The notes below the pieces were generated by a model. That model did not search any database. It had not been told where the DNA came from and saw nothing but the letters and a program-made list of their open reading frames with translations. This document shows positions 45,303 to 53,396 of a stretch of 64,000 nt of DNA, one piece after another; within the stretch, counting starts at the first letter, position 1, and each line of letters opens with the position of its first letter. The DNA is from Methanosphaera sp964399835 (lineage in GTDB: Archaea; Methanobacteriota; Methanobacteria; Methanobacteriales; Methanobacteriaceae). A program made the translations under genes and the position numbers. The stretch is from NCBI GenBank assembly GCA_964399835.1, contig CAYNSJ010000001.1, forward strand, positions 44,879-108,878, written 5' to 3'.

Positions 45303-46070
45303 ATGAATATTGGTATTATGGGATGTGGATCTATAGCAGGCATTATAACTGATTCCTATTTAAAAGGTAATATGAATGTGGATATTAAATATTTTTATGA
45401 TTATAAATATGAAAATGCAGTGAATTTAGCAAATAAAATTGATGCTGAAGCTTTAGATACCATAGATGAATTAATTGAAAAATCCGATTTAATCGTAGAA
45501 ACAGCCTCACAAAGTGCTGTTAAAGAAAATGCTTTAAAAATCTTGGAAAATGGACGAGATATGGTAATTTTAAGTGTTGGAGCTTTGATGGATAAATCCT
45601 TTTATGAAAAATTAAAACAAGTTGCTGAAGATAATGGTGCAACAATACATATACCTTCTGGTGCAGTAACGGGTATTGATACAATAAAAGCAGCTAAAGG
45701 TCATATACAATCTATATCTTTAACAACTAGTAAACCACCACAATCATTAGATTTAGAAATCACAGATAATAAAGCAAAAATATTATTCGAAGGAAAAGCA
45801 TCAGAAGCTGTAGAACTATTTCCTAAAAATATAAATGTATCTTCAACTTTAAGTTTAGCATCCGGAATAGATATAGATGTTAAGATTGTAGCTGATCCTA
45901 ATATTAAATATAATACTCATGAAGTACGTGTAATTGGGAGATTTGGAGAATTAACTACAACTACTTCAAACATAAGTTGTTCAAATAATCCTAAAACAAG
46001 TGCATTAGCAGCATATTCTGCTATTAGTTTATTAAATAGTTTAAATAAAACAGTTAAAATTGGATCATAA
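45303..46070 (+). CDS. nadX: L-aspartate dehydrogenase
   Basis: The 255-residue protein has the Rossmann start MNIGIMGCGSIAGIITD, VETASQSAVKENALKILE near 64-81, and IPSGAVTGIDTIKAAKGHI near 111-129, the hallmarks of aspartate dehydrogenase. It makes iminoaspartate for NAD synthesis with NadA and NadC, avoiding the oxygen-dependent NadB. The ATG at 45303 is preferred to one 18 bases upstream because GGAGAT lies ten bases ahead and the glycine-rich loop starts at once. Neighbour PRC-barrel gene is unrelated in function. Confidence 0.88.
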   Translation: MNIGIMGCGSIAGIITDSYLKGNMNVDIKYFYDYKYENAVNLANKIDAEALDTIDELIEKSDLIVETASQSAVKENALKILENGRDMVILSVGALMDKSFYEKLKQVAEDNGATIHIPSGAVTGIDTIKAAKGHIQSISLTTSKPPQSLDLEITDNKAKILFEGKASEAVELFPKNINVSSTLSLASGIDIDVKIVADPNIKYNTHEVRVIGRFGELTTTTSNISCSNNPKTSALAAYSAISLLNSLNKTVKIGS

Positions 46071-46375
46071 TTTTATTATTTAATTAATCTTAACTTTCTA
46101 CATACTTTTTTTTAATTTTTTTTTATGATAAACTTTTATTCAAATTAAAATTTTAATAATCTTACTTATTTTACGTTTACATTAATTAGAAAGTAAAAAT
46201 TATTAGAAAAAATATATGATGAAAAAAGAAATTAAATTAATTAAATAAAGTACTATATACTAGATAAATTATATTATTATAAAATATTATATGAATAATA
46301 GTATACAAATTAACTAATAGAAGTTAATTATTAAAATGAGGGATGATAAGAAATCTCTATCAAGGGGAGGAAATA
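46071..46375 (+). promoter_or_regulatory. AT-rich region upstream of the JAMM protease gene
   Basis: No gene is visible in 305 bases. TATA-like stretches at about 46256-46300 probably form the promoter of the following gene. GGGGAGGAAAT at 46364-46374 is its ribosome site. Confidence 0.4.
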
Positions 46376-47317
46376 ATGGGTCTTAACAGTGCATTAGGAA
46401 AATTATTAGGTAACGATAAAAAATTTGATGAAATACTCATAGATAGAAGAGTAGTAGATGAAATAATAAAAATAGCAGTAAATTCAGATCCAAAAGAGTT
46501 CATGGCTTTATTATCTGGAAAAATTGAAGATCTTAAACTAAAAATTACAGGATTTATATTTTTACCATTTGAAGCTTCTGATACTAGTGCAGTTATGGAA
46601 ATATTCATGATGCCACTTAAAAATGATTCTGTTGGATCTGTTCACAGTCACCCAGGTCCAAGTGCAGAACCATCAAATACTGATTTATTGTTTTTTGAAA
46701 GAAATGGAATATTTCACATGATTATATGTAGACCATACAATGAGTATACAATAAGAGCATATGATGCATTTGGAACACCAGTACCTTATACAATTACTGA
46801 TTTAGGTAATGAAGTAGAAATTCAAGCATGGGATAATTTAAATGTCAATGATCAATTCTTTGATGATGAATTATTAGCTGAATTAAAAGAATTAGAAGAT
46901 GAAGAAGATAATCTTGCAGAATTAGAAGCAGAAAATGATGTTGATCATTTAGATGATGATTTATTGAATATGTTAGAGGATGATGGTGTACCTGAACAAC
47001 CAGAAATTCCAACAATTACAATGCAAATTGAAAACAATGGTAAAATTATTGAAAAAACAATACCATTGCCTGAATCATTCAAAGAAGGTGATGATTTAGT
47101 TATTGATATTAGAACTGATCAACCACCTGAAGAGAGTATGGAAGAGTTAACTTTAGATACAAAAACATTTACTAATCCAGATGTCAGTGATAAACTTAGA
47201 GCAAAATCTTCTGAAGAAATAGAACGTGAAATTTCAATTATGGAATCAGATATTGAAGAAATTAAGAAAGAGAACAAACGTTTACTTGAAGAATCTAAAA
47301 AAAAGGCAAATAATTAA
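46376..47317 (+). CDS. JAMM/MPN-domain metalloprotease with acidic C-terminal tail
   Basis: The 313-residue protein has a JAMM domain in its first 140 residues: Glu41 in KEFMALLSG and the zinc motif HSHPGPSAEPSNTD with His90, His92, Ser100 and Asp103. JAMM enzymes cut isopeptide bonds of ubiquitin-like SAMP proteins in archaea. After about 150 comes a long acidic region rich in Asp and Glu, then a strand-rich piece (PTITMQIENNGKIIEKTIPL) and a coiled-coil tail. This tail is unusual for single-domain archaeal JAMMs. The start at 46376 is fixed by a strong ribosome site; an upstream in-frame ATG lacks one. Confidence 0.83.
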   Translation: MGLNSALGKLLGNDKKFDEILIDRRVVDEIIKIAVNSDPKEFMALLSGKIEDLKLKITGFIFLPFEASDTSAVMEIFMMPLKNDSVGSVHSHPGPSAEPSNTDLLFFERNGIFHMIICRPYNEYTIRAYDAFGTPVPYTITDLGNEVEIQAWDNLNVNDQFFDDELLAELKELEDEEDNLAELEAENDVDHLDDDLLNMLEDDGVPEQPEIPTITMQIENNGKIIEKTIPLPESFKEGDDLVIDIRTDQPPEESMEELTLDTKTFTNPDVSDKLRAKSSEEIEREISIMESDIEEIKKENKRLLEESKKKANN

Positions 47318-47336
47318 AAAATTAACTTAGAATTCT

Positions 47337-47355
47337 AGTATAAATAATTTATACT
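47337..47355 (+). terminator. Palindrome after the JAMM gene, possible terminator
   Basis: AGTATAAA at 47337-47344 pairs with TTTATACT at 47348-47355 around a three-base loop, 20 bases after the stop. Only a weak T-rich tract follows, so function is uncertain. Confidence 0.35.
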
Positions 47356-47484
47356 TTAATTCCTTTCCTTATTCTATTATTTTTGTTTAAATTTAATCTA
47401 TTTAAAAATTAGCAATATTTTAAAAAATTCTTATTTTATCATTTTAAAAAAAATTAGTAAAAAATAATAAATATTAGATATTTA

Positions 47485-49059
47485 TTATAATGTTAATGGT
47501 TTTGCTTCGTAGATATCCTCTATAGATTCTAATTTAGAAACAGCATCTTCAGGAATTGCTTCATCGACTTTAAGAACCATTACTGCTTCTCCACCTTCTG
47601 ATTTTCTTCCTACTTGCATTTCTGCTATGTTGATTTTATAATCTCCAAGTATGCCACCAATAGTACCTATAGTTCCTGGTAAATCTCTATATTTAATAAA
47701 TGCCATTTGACCTTCAAGAAGCATATCGACATTGTATCCATCAATTGATATTATTTTTGGTTCATTTCCATCAATAATACCTTCAATGATCATATTATTG
47801 TCATCATATTTACTTTCTATTCTTATAATACCATCATAGTTTTTACAACTGTCTGTTTCGCCTTCTGTTAATACAATACCTCGTTGTTTAGCTAATGATT
47901 TTGCATTTATTGAGTTTACTGGTTCATTTAATATAGGGTTTAAGAATTCTTTTAATAATTCTCTTGTTAATGGTTCTTTATTTCTTCCAGTTATTTCTCC
48001 AGCGTATACTATGTTTAATTCGGATACGTTTGGAGTTGTTGTTTGTACTAAAATTTTTCCAAGTTTTTCTGTAAGTCTAAAGTATGGTTTTAGTTTTTGA
48101 AATGTTTCACTATCAACTAAAGGCATGTTTAAAACATTGTTTGGAACTTCATCATTTAATACTTGTTTTACTTCTTTTGCTACAATAATAGCTGCATCTC
48201 TTTGTGCTTCTTTAGTTGATGCTGCTATATGTGGTGTTAATACTACGTTATCAAGTTCAGCTAAAGGTGTATCTGTTGCTGGTTCATTTTCATATACATC
48301 TAATCCTGCACCCATAGTTGTTCTTACTTTTAGAACATCATAAAGATCTTTTTCATTTATGATTCCACCTCTAGCACAATTTAATAATATTGCATTATCT
48401 TTCATTTGTTCTAGTTGTTCTTTGGAAATAAGACCTTTTGTTTCTGGTGTTAATGGTACGTGTATTGTCATTACATCAGCTCTTTGTATAAGATCTTCAA
48501 GGGTAGTTATTTCTACACCTAAAGATTTTGCAGTTTCTTCAGTGATGTATGGGTCGTATACAATTACGTCCATTTGGAAAGCTTTTGCTCGTTTTACAAC
48601 TTGGCTTCCAATTCTTCCCATTCCAATTACACCTAGGATTTTATCTTTTAATTCCATACCCATGAATTTACTTTTTTCCCATTTACCAGCTTTTACAGAT
48701 GCATCAGCTATTGCTATTTTACGACTTAATGCTAACATTAATCCCATTGCATGTTCTGCTACTGTAATTGATGTAGATTCTGGAGCATTTACAACCATAA
48801 TACCATGGTTTGTAGCTTCATTAACATCTATATTATCTACTCCAACTCCTGCTCGTGCAATTATTTTTAAGTTTTTTGCATTTTCTATTACTTCTTTAGT
48901 TACTTTTGTTCTACTTCTTACAATTATTCCTTCATATTGGTCAATTGTATCAAGAAGTTCTTCTGGTGTTATTTTTGGATTGAATGTTACTTCTGCAGAT
49001 CCTTCTAGTACATCTATACCTTTTTCGTTAATTTTATCAGCAATTAATACTTTTGCCAT
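47485..49059 (-). CDS. serA: D-3-phosphoglycerate dehydrogenase
   Basis: The 524-residue protein is the long SerA type: substrate-binding part with GIIVRSRTKVTKEVI, NAD-binding LGVIGMGRIGSQVVKRAKAF near 142-161, catalytic segments NCARGGIINE and LTPHIAAST with the expected His, an intervening domain and a C-terminal ACT domain (GTIGTIGGILGDYKINIAEMQ, in parts). It makes 3-phosphohydroxypyruvate for serine synthesis. The ACT domain may respond to serine. GGAGATCAAAG precedes the ATG. It is a single gene with 318 quiet bases upstream. Confidence 0.95.
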   Translation of the reverse strand: MAKVLIADKINEKGIDVLEGSAEVTFNPKITPEELLDTIDQYEGIIVRSRTKVTKEVIENAKNLKIIARAGVGVDNIDVNEATNHGIMVVNAPESTSITVAEHAMGLMLALSRKIAIADASVKAGKWEKSKFMGMELKDKILGVIGMGRIGSQVVKRAKAFQMDVIVYDPYITEETAKSLGVEITTLEDLIQRADVMTIHVPLTPETKGLISKEQLEQMKDNAILLNCARGGIINEKDLYDVLKVRTTMGAGLDVYENEPATDTPLAELDNVVLTPHIAASTKEAQRDAAIIVAKEVKQVLNDEVPNNVLNMPLVDSETFQKLKPYFRLTEKLGKILVQTTTPNVSELNIVYAGEITGRNKEPLTRELLKEFLNPILNEPVNSINAKSLAKQRGIVLTEGETDSCKNYDGIIRIESKYDDNNMIIEGIIDGNEPKIISIDGYNVDMLLEGQMAFIKYRDLPGTIGTIGGILGDYKINIAEMQVGRKSEGGEAVMVLKVDEAIPEDAVSKLESIEDIYEAKPLTL

Positions 49060-49377
49060 CTTTGATCTCCTCTATGATCTTTTATTTATTTTTTAAATTC
49101 ATGAAATATGGGTTAATAAAAATATTAAGTCCATACATGTAATATTATAATATGTAGTCTAAACTCTGATTTTTTAATCTTCTTATTTTTTTTAATTTTA
49201 TTTATAATGTATAGAGTTTAATACTCAATAGTAATAACTATAGTTTTTTTCATTTATAAAGATATAATATTTTATATTATTAAATATAATATTAATTCAT
49301 TCAATAGTAATATTATGTTATTTTTTTTAAAATAGTATATTTTATGTTTAATAAGTAAAATTAGGATATGATATTTA
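49060..49377 (-). promoter_or_regulatory. Divergent AT-rich region between serA and an unknown gene
   Basis: No gene is seen in 318 bases. The segment holds promoters in both directions: TATA-like stretches lie near 49262-49300. No hairpin or repeat is clear. Confidence 0.4.
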
Positions 49378-50112
49378 ATGACTTTTAATGAAGTAATTTT
49401 AGGCAATGCTCCTTTTGTTGGAGCAACAAGGTTTGGTCATCGATCACGATTATATGAACTTGATTTCAAAAAACAACCAGAAAACATTGCTAAAATAATG
49501 AATAAATCTAATGAAATGGGTGTAAAAAATATTCTCATAAAAAATAATAAAGATGTTGTGGATGCAGTTAAATTATCTGAATCAGAGGGTTTTGATTGGA
49601 ATGTAATTGGAATTACTGACTGTACTAATTTTGATGATGATTTGAAAATATTTGAAGATTTATCAGCAAACACTATTCTTTTATCAGATAAATTTGTAGA
49701 TTCTCATATTAAAGATGATAAATTTGATGATATAGCTAATTATTTAAATAAAATTAATGATATGAATAAAATAGCTGGACTTGAATCTAATTTAGCTTTT
49801 CATAATACGCCTTTAATATATAATTCATTTTTAATGGATTTATTTGATGTTTATATGATTCCTTTAAATTTTTATGGATACATGTTAGATTGTGATTATT
49901 TTAAAAAAGAGAATAAAGAGATATATAAAGAAAATATATCTAAAATGAATAAAAAGATAATTGCTAATCATACTTTAGCTACAGGTATTTTAAAGCCTGC
50001 TGAAGCATATGAATATATAAAAAATATTGATTTTATTGATTCAGTGTGTGTAGGTGTTGCAAAAACTGAAGAAGCAGAAGAAACATTTGATGTAATTAAT
50101 AAGTATATTTAA
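49378..50112 (+). CDS. Conserved protein of unknown function, barrel-like, 244 residues
   Basis: I do not recognise the family with certainty. The protein has alternating strands and helices: VILGNAPFVGATRFGHRSRLY at the start (in parts), GVKNILIKNNKDVVDAV, FDWNVIGITDC, NTILLSDKF, KIAGLESNLAF, KKIIANHTLATGILKP and FIDSVCVGVAKTEEAEETF, consistent with a TIM-barrel enzyme. The glycine-rich N-terminal GNAPFVGATRFG may be a conserved loop. A weak AGGATATGAT precedes the ATG. It meets the next gene tail to tail with no base between the stops. Confidence 0.6.
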   Translation: MTFNEVILGNAPFVGATRFGHRSRLYELDFKKQPENIAKIMNKSNEMGVKNILIKNNKDVVDAVKLSESEGFDWNVIGITDCTNFDDDLKIFEDLSANTILLSDKFVDSHIKDDKFDDIANYLNKINDMNKIAGLESNLAFHNTPLIYNSFLMDLFDVYMIPLNFYGYMLDCDYFKKENKEIYKENISKMNKKIIANHTLATGILKPAEAYEYIKNIDFIDSVCVGVAKTEEAEETFDVINKYI

Positions 50113-51171
50113 TTATTCTTCTTCTGATTCTTTTTTACGTTCTTTTACTAAGTCCAGTACATCTTCAGCTTTATCCATTTCCTCAAGTTCCCATGTATAT
50201 ATTATTGGAATATTATTTATTGAATTTTTTTCTTGTTCATGTTCTAATACAAATAATGCATTATATCCTGTAACTTTTGAAATATCTCCCGTATTTAAAG
50301 CAATGGTTTTTAATGTTTTTTCATTTCTGTTTCGTTCCATGTTGGTAATTAACATTTTATTTTGTTCAGGGGTTTGATTTTCAATTTCTTTACTTAATTT
50401 TTCTATTTCATCTATTTTATCTTCAATTTGTTGTTTTAATTTTTTGATTTCTTCAGTATCATTTTTTTCTTGCTGTGTTATAGCATCAAATGGAGTTTTA
50501 TTAGATGAATTTATTTCAAATCCTAATTTAATTAATTCAATTGGTTCTTGTATCTTTGTATCAAGACTATTTTCTTTTTCTGTTTTTAATATATTGATTG
50601 ATACTGTTATTGGCCTATTTAAAACACTTTCAATCATCATTGCTGTTTCAGGATAAGTTTGTGATATTCCTTGTTCATATTTATATATTGTTTCTCTAGA
50701 TACATGACTAATATCAGCAAGTTCTTTTAATGATAAATGTTGTTTTTCTCGTAAAGCTTTTAATAATTTTCCATTAATTTGTACGTAGTATCCACCACGT
50801 TGAGCAAATATTTCCGGATGTATATCATTAACTATTACATTACAAAATGTTTGTGGAGATATTGCTGGTATTTCATGTCTTTCATATACTACATCTTCCT
50901 CAAGATAGTTATGTTTTGATTTCATTCCAATTATTATAGGACTTGCAAGAAAAGTTCCTGCTACTTTACGTAACTCTTCAGCTTGTTGATTACTTAAGCT
51001 ATCAATGTTTACAAGTATCTTAAGAACTATTAAAATATCTTTTTTTCTTGCAAGTATATCAAAACAACTTCTATCATAGATATTGGATGTTTGAAATCCA
51101 TAATCTAATAATAATTGATTGATGTCTTGTAGTATATGTTCCCTTTTTATTGAACCATTATCTATTTGCAT
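50113..51171 (-). CDS. HTH transcriptional regulator (COG1395 type)
   Basis: The 352-residue protein has an N-terminal nuclease-like or sensor region (FDILARKKDILIVLKIL), a Cro/C1-type helix-turn-helix around 134-163 (ALREKQHLSLKELADISHVS followed by RETIYKYEQG), and a C-terminal half with a coiled coil (QQIEDKIDEIEKLSKEIEN, in parts) and a conserved GYNALFVLEHE. This arrangement is that of archaeal COG1395 regulators. Target genes are unknown. There is no Shine-Dalgarno; GATATATTTA lies about 20 bases ahead, so it may be leaderless. Confidence 0.8.
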   Translation of the reverse strand: MQIDNGSIKREHILQDINQLLLDYGFQTSNIYDRSCFDILARKKDILIVLKILVNIDSLSNQQAEELRKVAGTFLASPIIIGMKSKHNYLEEDVVYERHEIPAISPQTFCNVIVNDIHPEIFAQRGGYYVQINGKLLKALREKQHLSLKELADISHVSRETIYKYEQGISQTYPETAMMIESVLNRPITVSINILKTEKENSLDTKIQEPIELIKLGFEINSSNKTPFDAITQQEKNDTEEIKKLKQQIEDKIDEIEKLSKEIENQTPEQNKMLITNMERNRNEKTLKTIALNTGDISKVTGYNALFVLEHEQEKNSINNIPIIYTWELEEMDKAEDVLDLVKERKKESEEE

Positions 51172-51257
51172 AATACATAATAAATATATCGTAACATATA
51201 TTTTTTATTATAAAATTATTTTTATTAAAAATAATATTTTTTTTATCAGGTGAAAAA

Positions 51258-52565
51258 TTGACTTCAGAAAATAAGATTAAATTACATGTGGGTCTTGATG
51301 ATACAGATTCTAATAAAGGAATGTGTACTACATATGTGACCTGCCTTATATTAAATAAATTAAAAGAATTTAGAATTATTCCAATAGATTATCCTAGATT
51401 AATACGATTGAATCCATTTGCAAGGTATAAAACTAGAGGAAATGGTGCATTATCTTTCGTTGTAGAATTAAATTCTAAAAAAGAAGTAGAATTAGTTGAA
51501 AAAATTGTATTGGAATATGTAGAGAAATATGCTATGTTTGATGGTGAAAATACTAATCCTGGAGTAGTTTTTTATGAAGGAGAAGTAACTGATGAAATGA
51601 GGCAATATGCTATAGATGCAATTTATAATATAATAACCATAGATTATGCTGAAAAATTTGCTAAAAAAATCGGAGCAAAAATCCATAAATTCAAAAAAGG
51701 TAGAGGGATTATTGGTTCAATTGCAGCTATAGGAGTAAAACTTCCTGATGAAACGTTTGAATGTTTAGCTTATCGTATTCCTGAAAATTATGGTACTAAA
51801 CGTGATTTGGATGAAGATAGTATTAAATTAATGAATGATAAAACGTATCCTGAGACATTTGATAATGTTGATGGTAATTATGCTGCTATAGAACCACATA
51901 CACCATGTCCTGTATTATATGGTATTCGGGGAAATACAGCAGATATTGTTGAAAAAGCTCAGTCTATTGTAATTTCTAATGAAGAAATTGAAGATTATTG
52001 TATATTCCGTACAAATCAACATACAGATATGCATATTCAATACAATACTAAAATTGAAAATATGAAAGATTTTAATTGTTATTGTTTTGATTGTAAAGTT
52101 TGTGAAGAACCTTTTGATATTTTAGGTGGACATGTATTTTTTAAAGTAACTGATGGAACTGGAATAATGGAATGTGCAGCTTTTGAACCTACAAAAAATT
52201 TTAGAGATATCATTCGTAAATTAAAAATAGGTGATGAAGTTACTATATACGGTGGTATTAATGAAAATCACACATTCAACATTGAAAAAATTAAAATAAA
52301 TCATATAACTGATGTATATAAACTTATTAATCCTAAATGTAGCTGTGGAAAACGTATGAAATCTGCTGGAAAAAATAAAGGTTTTAAATGTTCTAGTTGT
52401 GGAAAACGTTTAAGAGATAGTACAAAATCAAAAATATTATTAGAACGCGATATTGAAGAAGGTTTTTATGAAGTACCAACATCTGCAAGACGTCATCTTT
52501 CAAAACCAATTATCAGAATAACTACTGGTGCAGATCAAAAATTAGTTAATAAAGAATGTAATTAG
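51258..52565 (+). CDS. tiaS: tRNA(Ile2) 2-agmatinylcytidine synthetase
   Basis: The 435-residue protein starts with HVGLDDTDSNKGMCTTYVT (residues 10-28), the TiaS kinase-like motif, and has RLIRLNPFARYKTRGNGALS, an OB-fold region near 270-345 and a C-terminal zinc ribbon with CSCGKRM and CSSCGKRL. The enzyme joins agmatine to C34 of tRNA-Ile(CAU) so that it reads AUA, an essential archaeal step; AUA codons are very common here. The start is TTG at 51258, with AGGTGAAA five bases ahead. Lone gene. Confidence 0.92.
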   Translation: MTSENKIKLHVGLDDTDSNKGMCTTYVTCLILNKLKEFRIIPIDYPRLIRLNPFARYKTRGNGALSFVVELNSKKEVELVEKIVLEYVEKYAMFDGENTNPGVVFYEGEVTDEMRQYAIDAIYNIITIDYAEKFAKKIGAKIHKFKKGRGIIGSIAAIGVKLPDETFECLAYRIPENYGTKRDLDEDSIKLMNDKTYPETFDNVDGNYAAIEPHTPCPVLYGIRGNTADIVEKAQSIVISNEEIEDYCIFRTNQHTDMHIQYNTKIENMKDFNCYCFDCKVCEEPFDILGGHVFFKVTDGTGIMECAAFEPTKNFRDIIRKLKIGDEVTIYGGINENHTFNIEKIKINHITDVYKLINPKCSCGKRMKSAGKNKGFKCSSCGKRLRDSTKSKILLERDIEEGFYEVPTSARRHLSKPIIRITTGADQKLVNKECN

Positions 52566-53071
52566 TAGTATATTTTTTATTTTTTTATTTTTTTTATATT
52601 TAATTTGGAATTTTTATAAATAATTATTTGATTTATTTTAAAATAGTTTTTAATTTTTATAATTAGTTTTACTCATCACGAAGAATTTATTTAAAAATAT
52701 AATTTATTTATTAATATTTTAATTTTACTTGTTATATTTAATAGTTATTTTGATTAACAACTTTGCTTGACACATATGAATTATAAAATTATATAACTAA
52801 TAACAATACAAATATATCTTTATAAGATATACTTTTATGAACTGATCATAAATATTCATTATAAAAAAATTTATTTTATGATGTAATATTATTGGTTCTC
52901 ATGTCTATAATGGGGTGATATGTTAAGTAAGTTATTTATTAGTTTATTTTATAAAATAACGAAATTATACCGGATACAGGATATATAAAAATCTTTCAAG
53001 TTTTTTATATTAGTTGTATTAGATATAAAATATTAAAATATAAAAAAGATCATATAAAGGGTGATTTATTT
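52566..53071 (+). promoter_or_regulatory. 506-base leader and promoter region of the ATP synthase operon
   Basis: This is the longest gene-free stretch in the window. T-rich tracts follow tiaS. GATATATAAAAATC at 52980-52993 is a good TATA candidate and would give a leader of about 60 bases. A 22-codon frame at 52920-52988 starts directly behind GGGGTGAT, too close for normal spacing. AAAGGGTGATTT at 53057 is the ribosome site of atpH. No structured RNA was recognised. Confidence 0.4.
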
Positions 53072-53386
53072 ATGGCAACTATTTCTGAAATTATAAATAC
53101 TATCAGAAAAACAGAATCTGAAGCAGATAGTTTAATAGAAGACGCAAATACCAAATCAACTGAAATGATCCAAGAAGCTCGTGCAAATGCAGATAAAGCT
53201 ATTGAAACAGCTAAAGAAGATGCTCATGAAGAAGCTAAACATATAATTCTTGCTAAAGAAGAAGATGCTAAAAAAGAAGCTGTTATAATAACTAACAAAT
53301 CTGAAAGTGATATCAAAGAATCTTTAAGAGGTTCTGAGAAAAATGTGGACGAAGCTGCTGAAATAATAACAAAAACTGTGTTATAA
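53072..53386 (+). CDS. atpH: A-type ATP synthase subunit H
   Basis: The 104-residue protein is a single long charged helix (SEIINTIRKTESEADSLIED and following), rich in Ala, Glu and Lys with heptad spacing, as in AhaH/subunit G. With subunit E it forms the peripheral stalk between the A1 and AO sectors. It is the first gene of the H-I-K-E-C-F-A-B-D operon, with GGGTGATTT ahead of the ATG. atpI begins ten bases after its stop. The role follows from position and helical pattern; sequence conservation in this family is low. Confidence 0.9.
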   Translation: MATISEIINTIRKTESEADSLIEDANTKSTEMIQEARANADKAIETAKEDAHEEAKHIILAKEEDAKKEAVIITNKSESDIKESLRGSEKNVDEAAEIITKTVL

Positions 53387-53396
53387 AGGGATGACT

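Noticed and set aside
46207..46250. Possible C/D-box RNA with ATGATGA as C box
   Set aside because: No matching CTGA D box or C'/D' pair lies at a proper distance.
48359..49096. A 245-codon open frame on the plus strand opposite serA
   Set aside because: It is the antisense of a complete D-3-phosphoglycerate dehydrogenase gene, has no ribosome site, and its translation is a Ser/Ile-rich string with no motif.
52920..52988. A 22-residue leader peptide before atpH as a called gene
   Set aside because: The GGGGTGAT directly touches the ATG, leaving no spacer, and the peptide has no recognisable feature; it is mentioned only as a finding.
53391..53396. ATG at 53391 as the atpI start
   Set aside because: It directly abuts the AAGGG ribosome site; the ATG six bases later has proper spacing and matches the family N-terminus.
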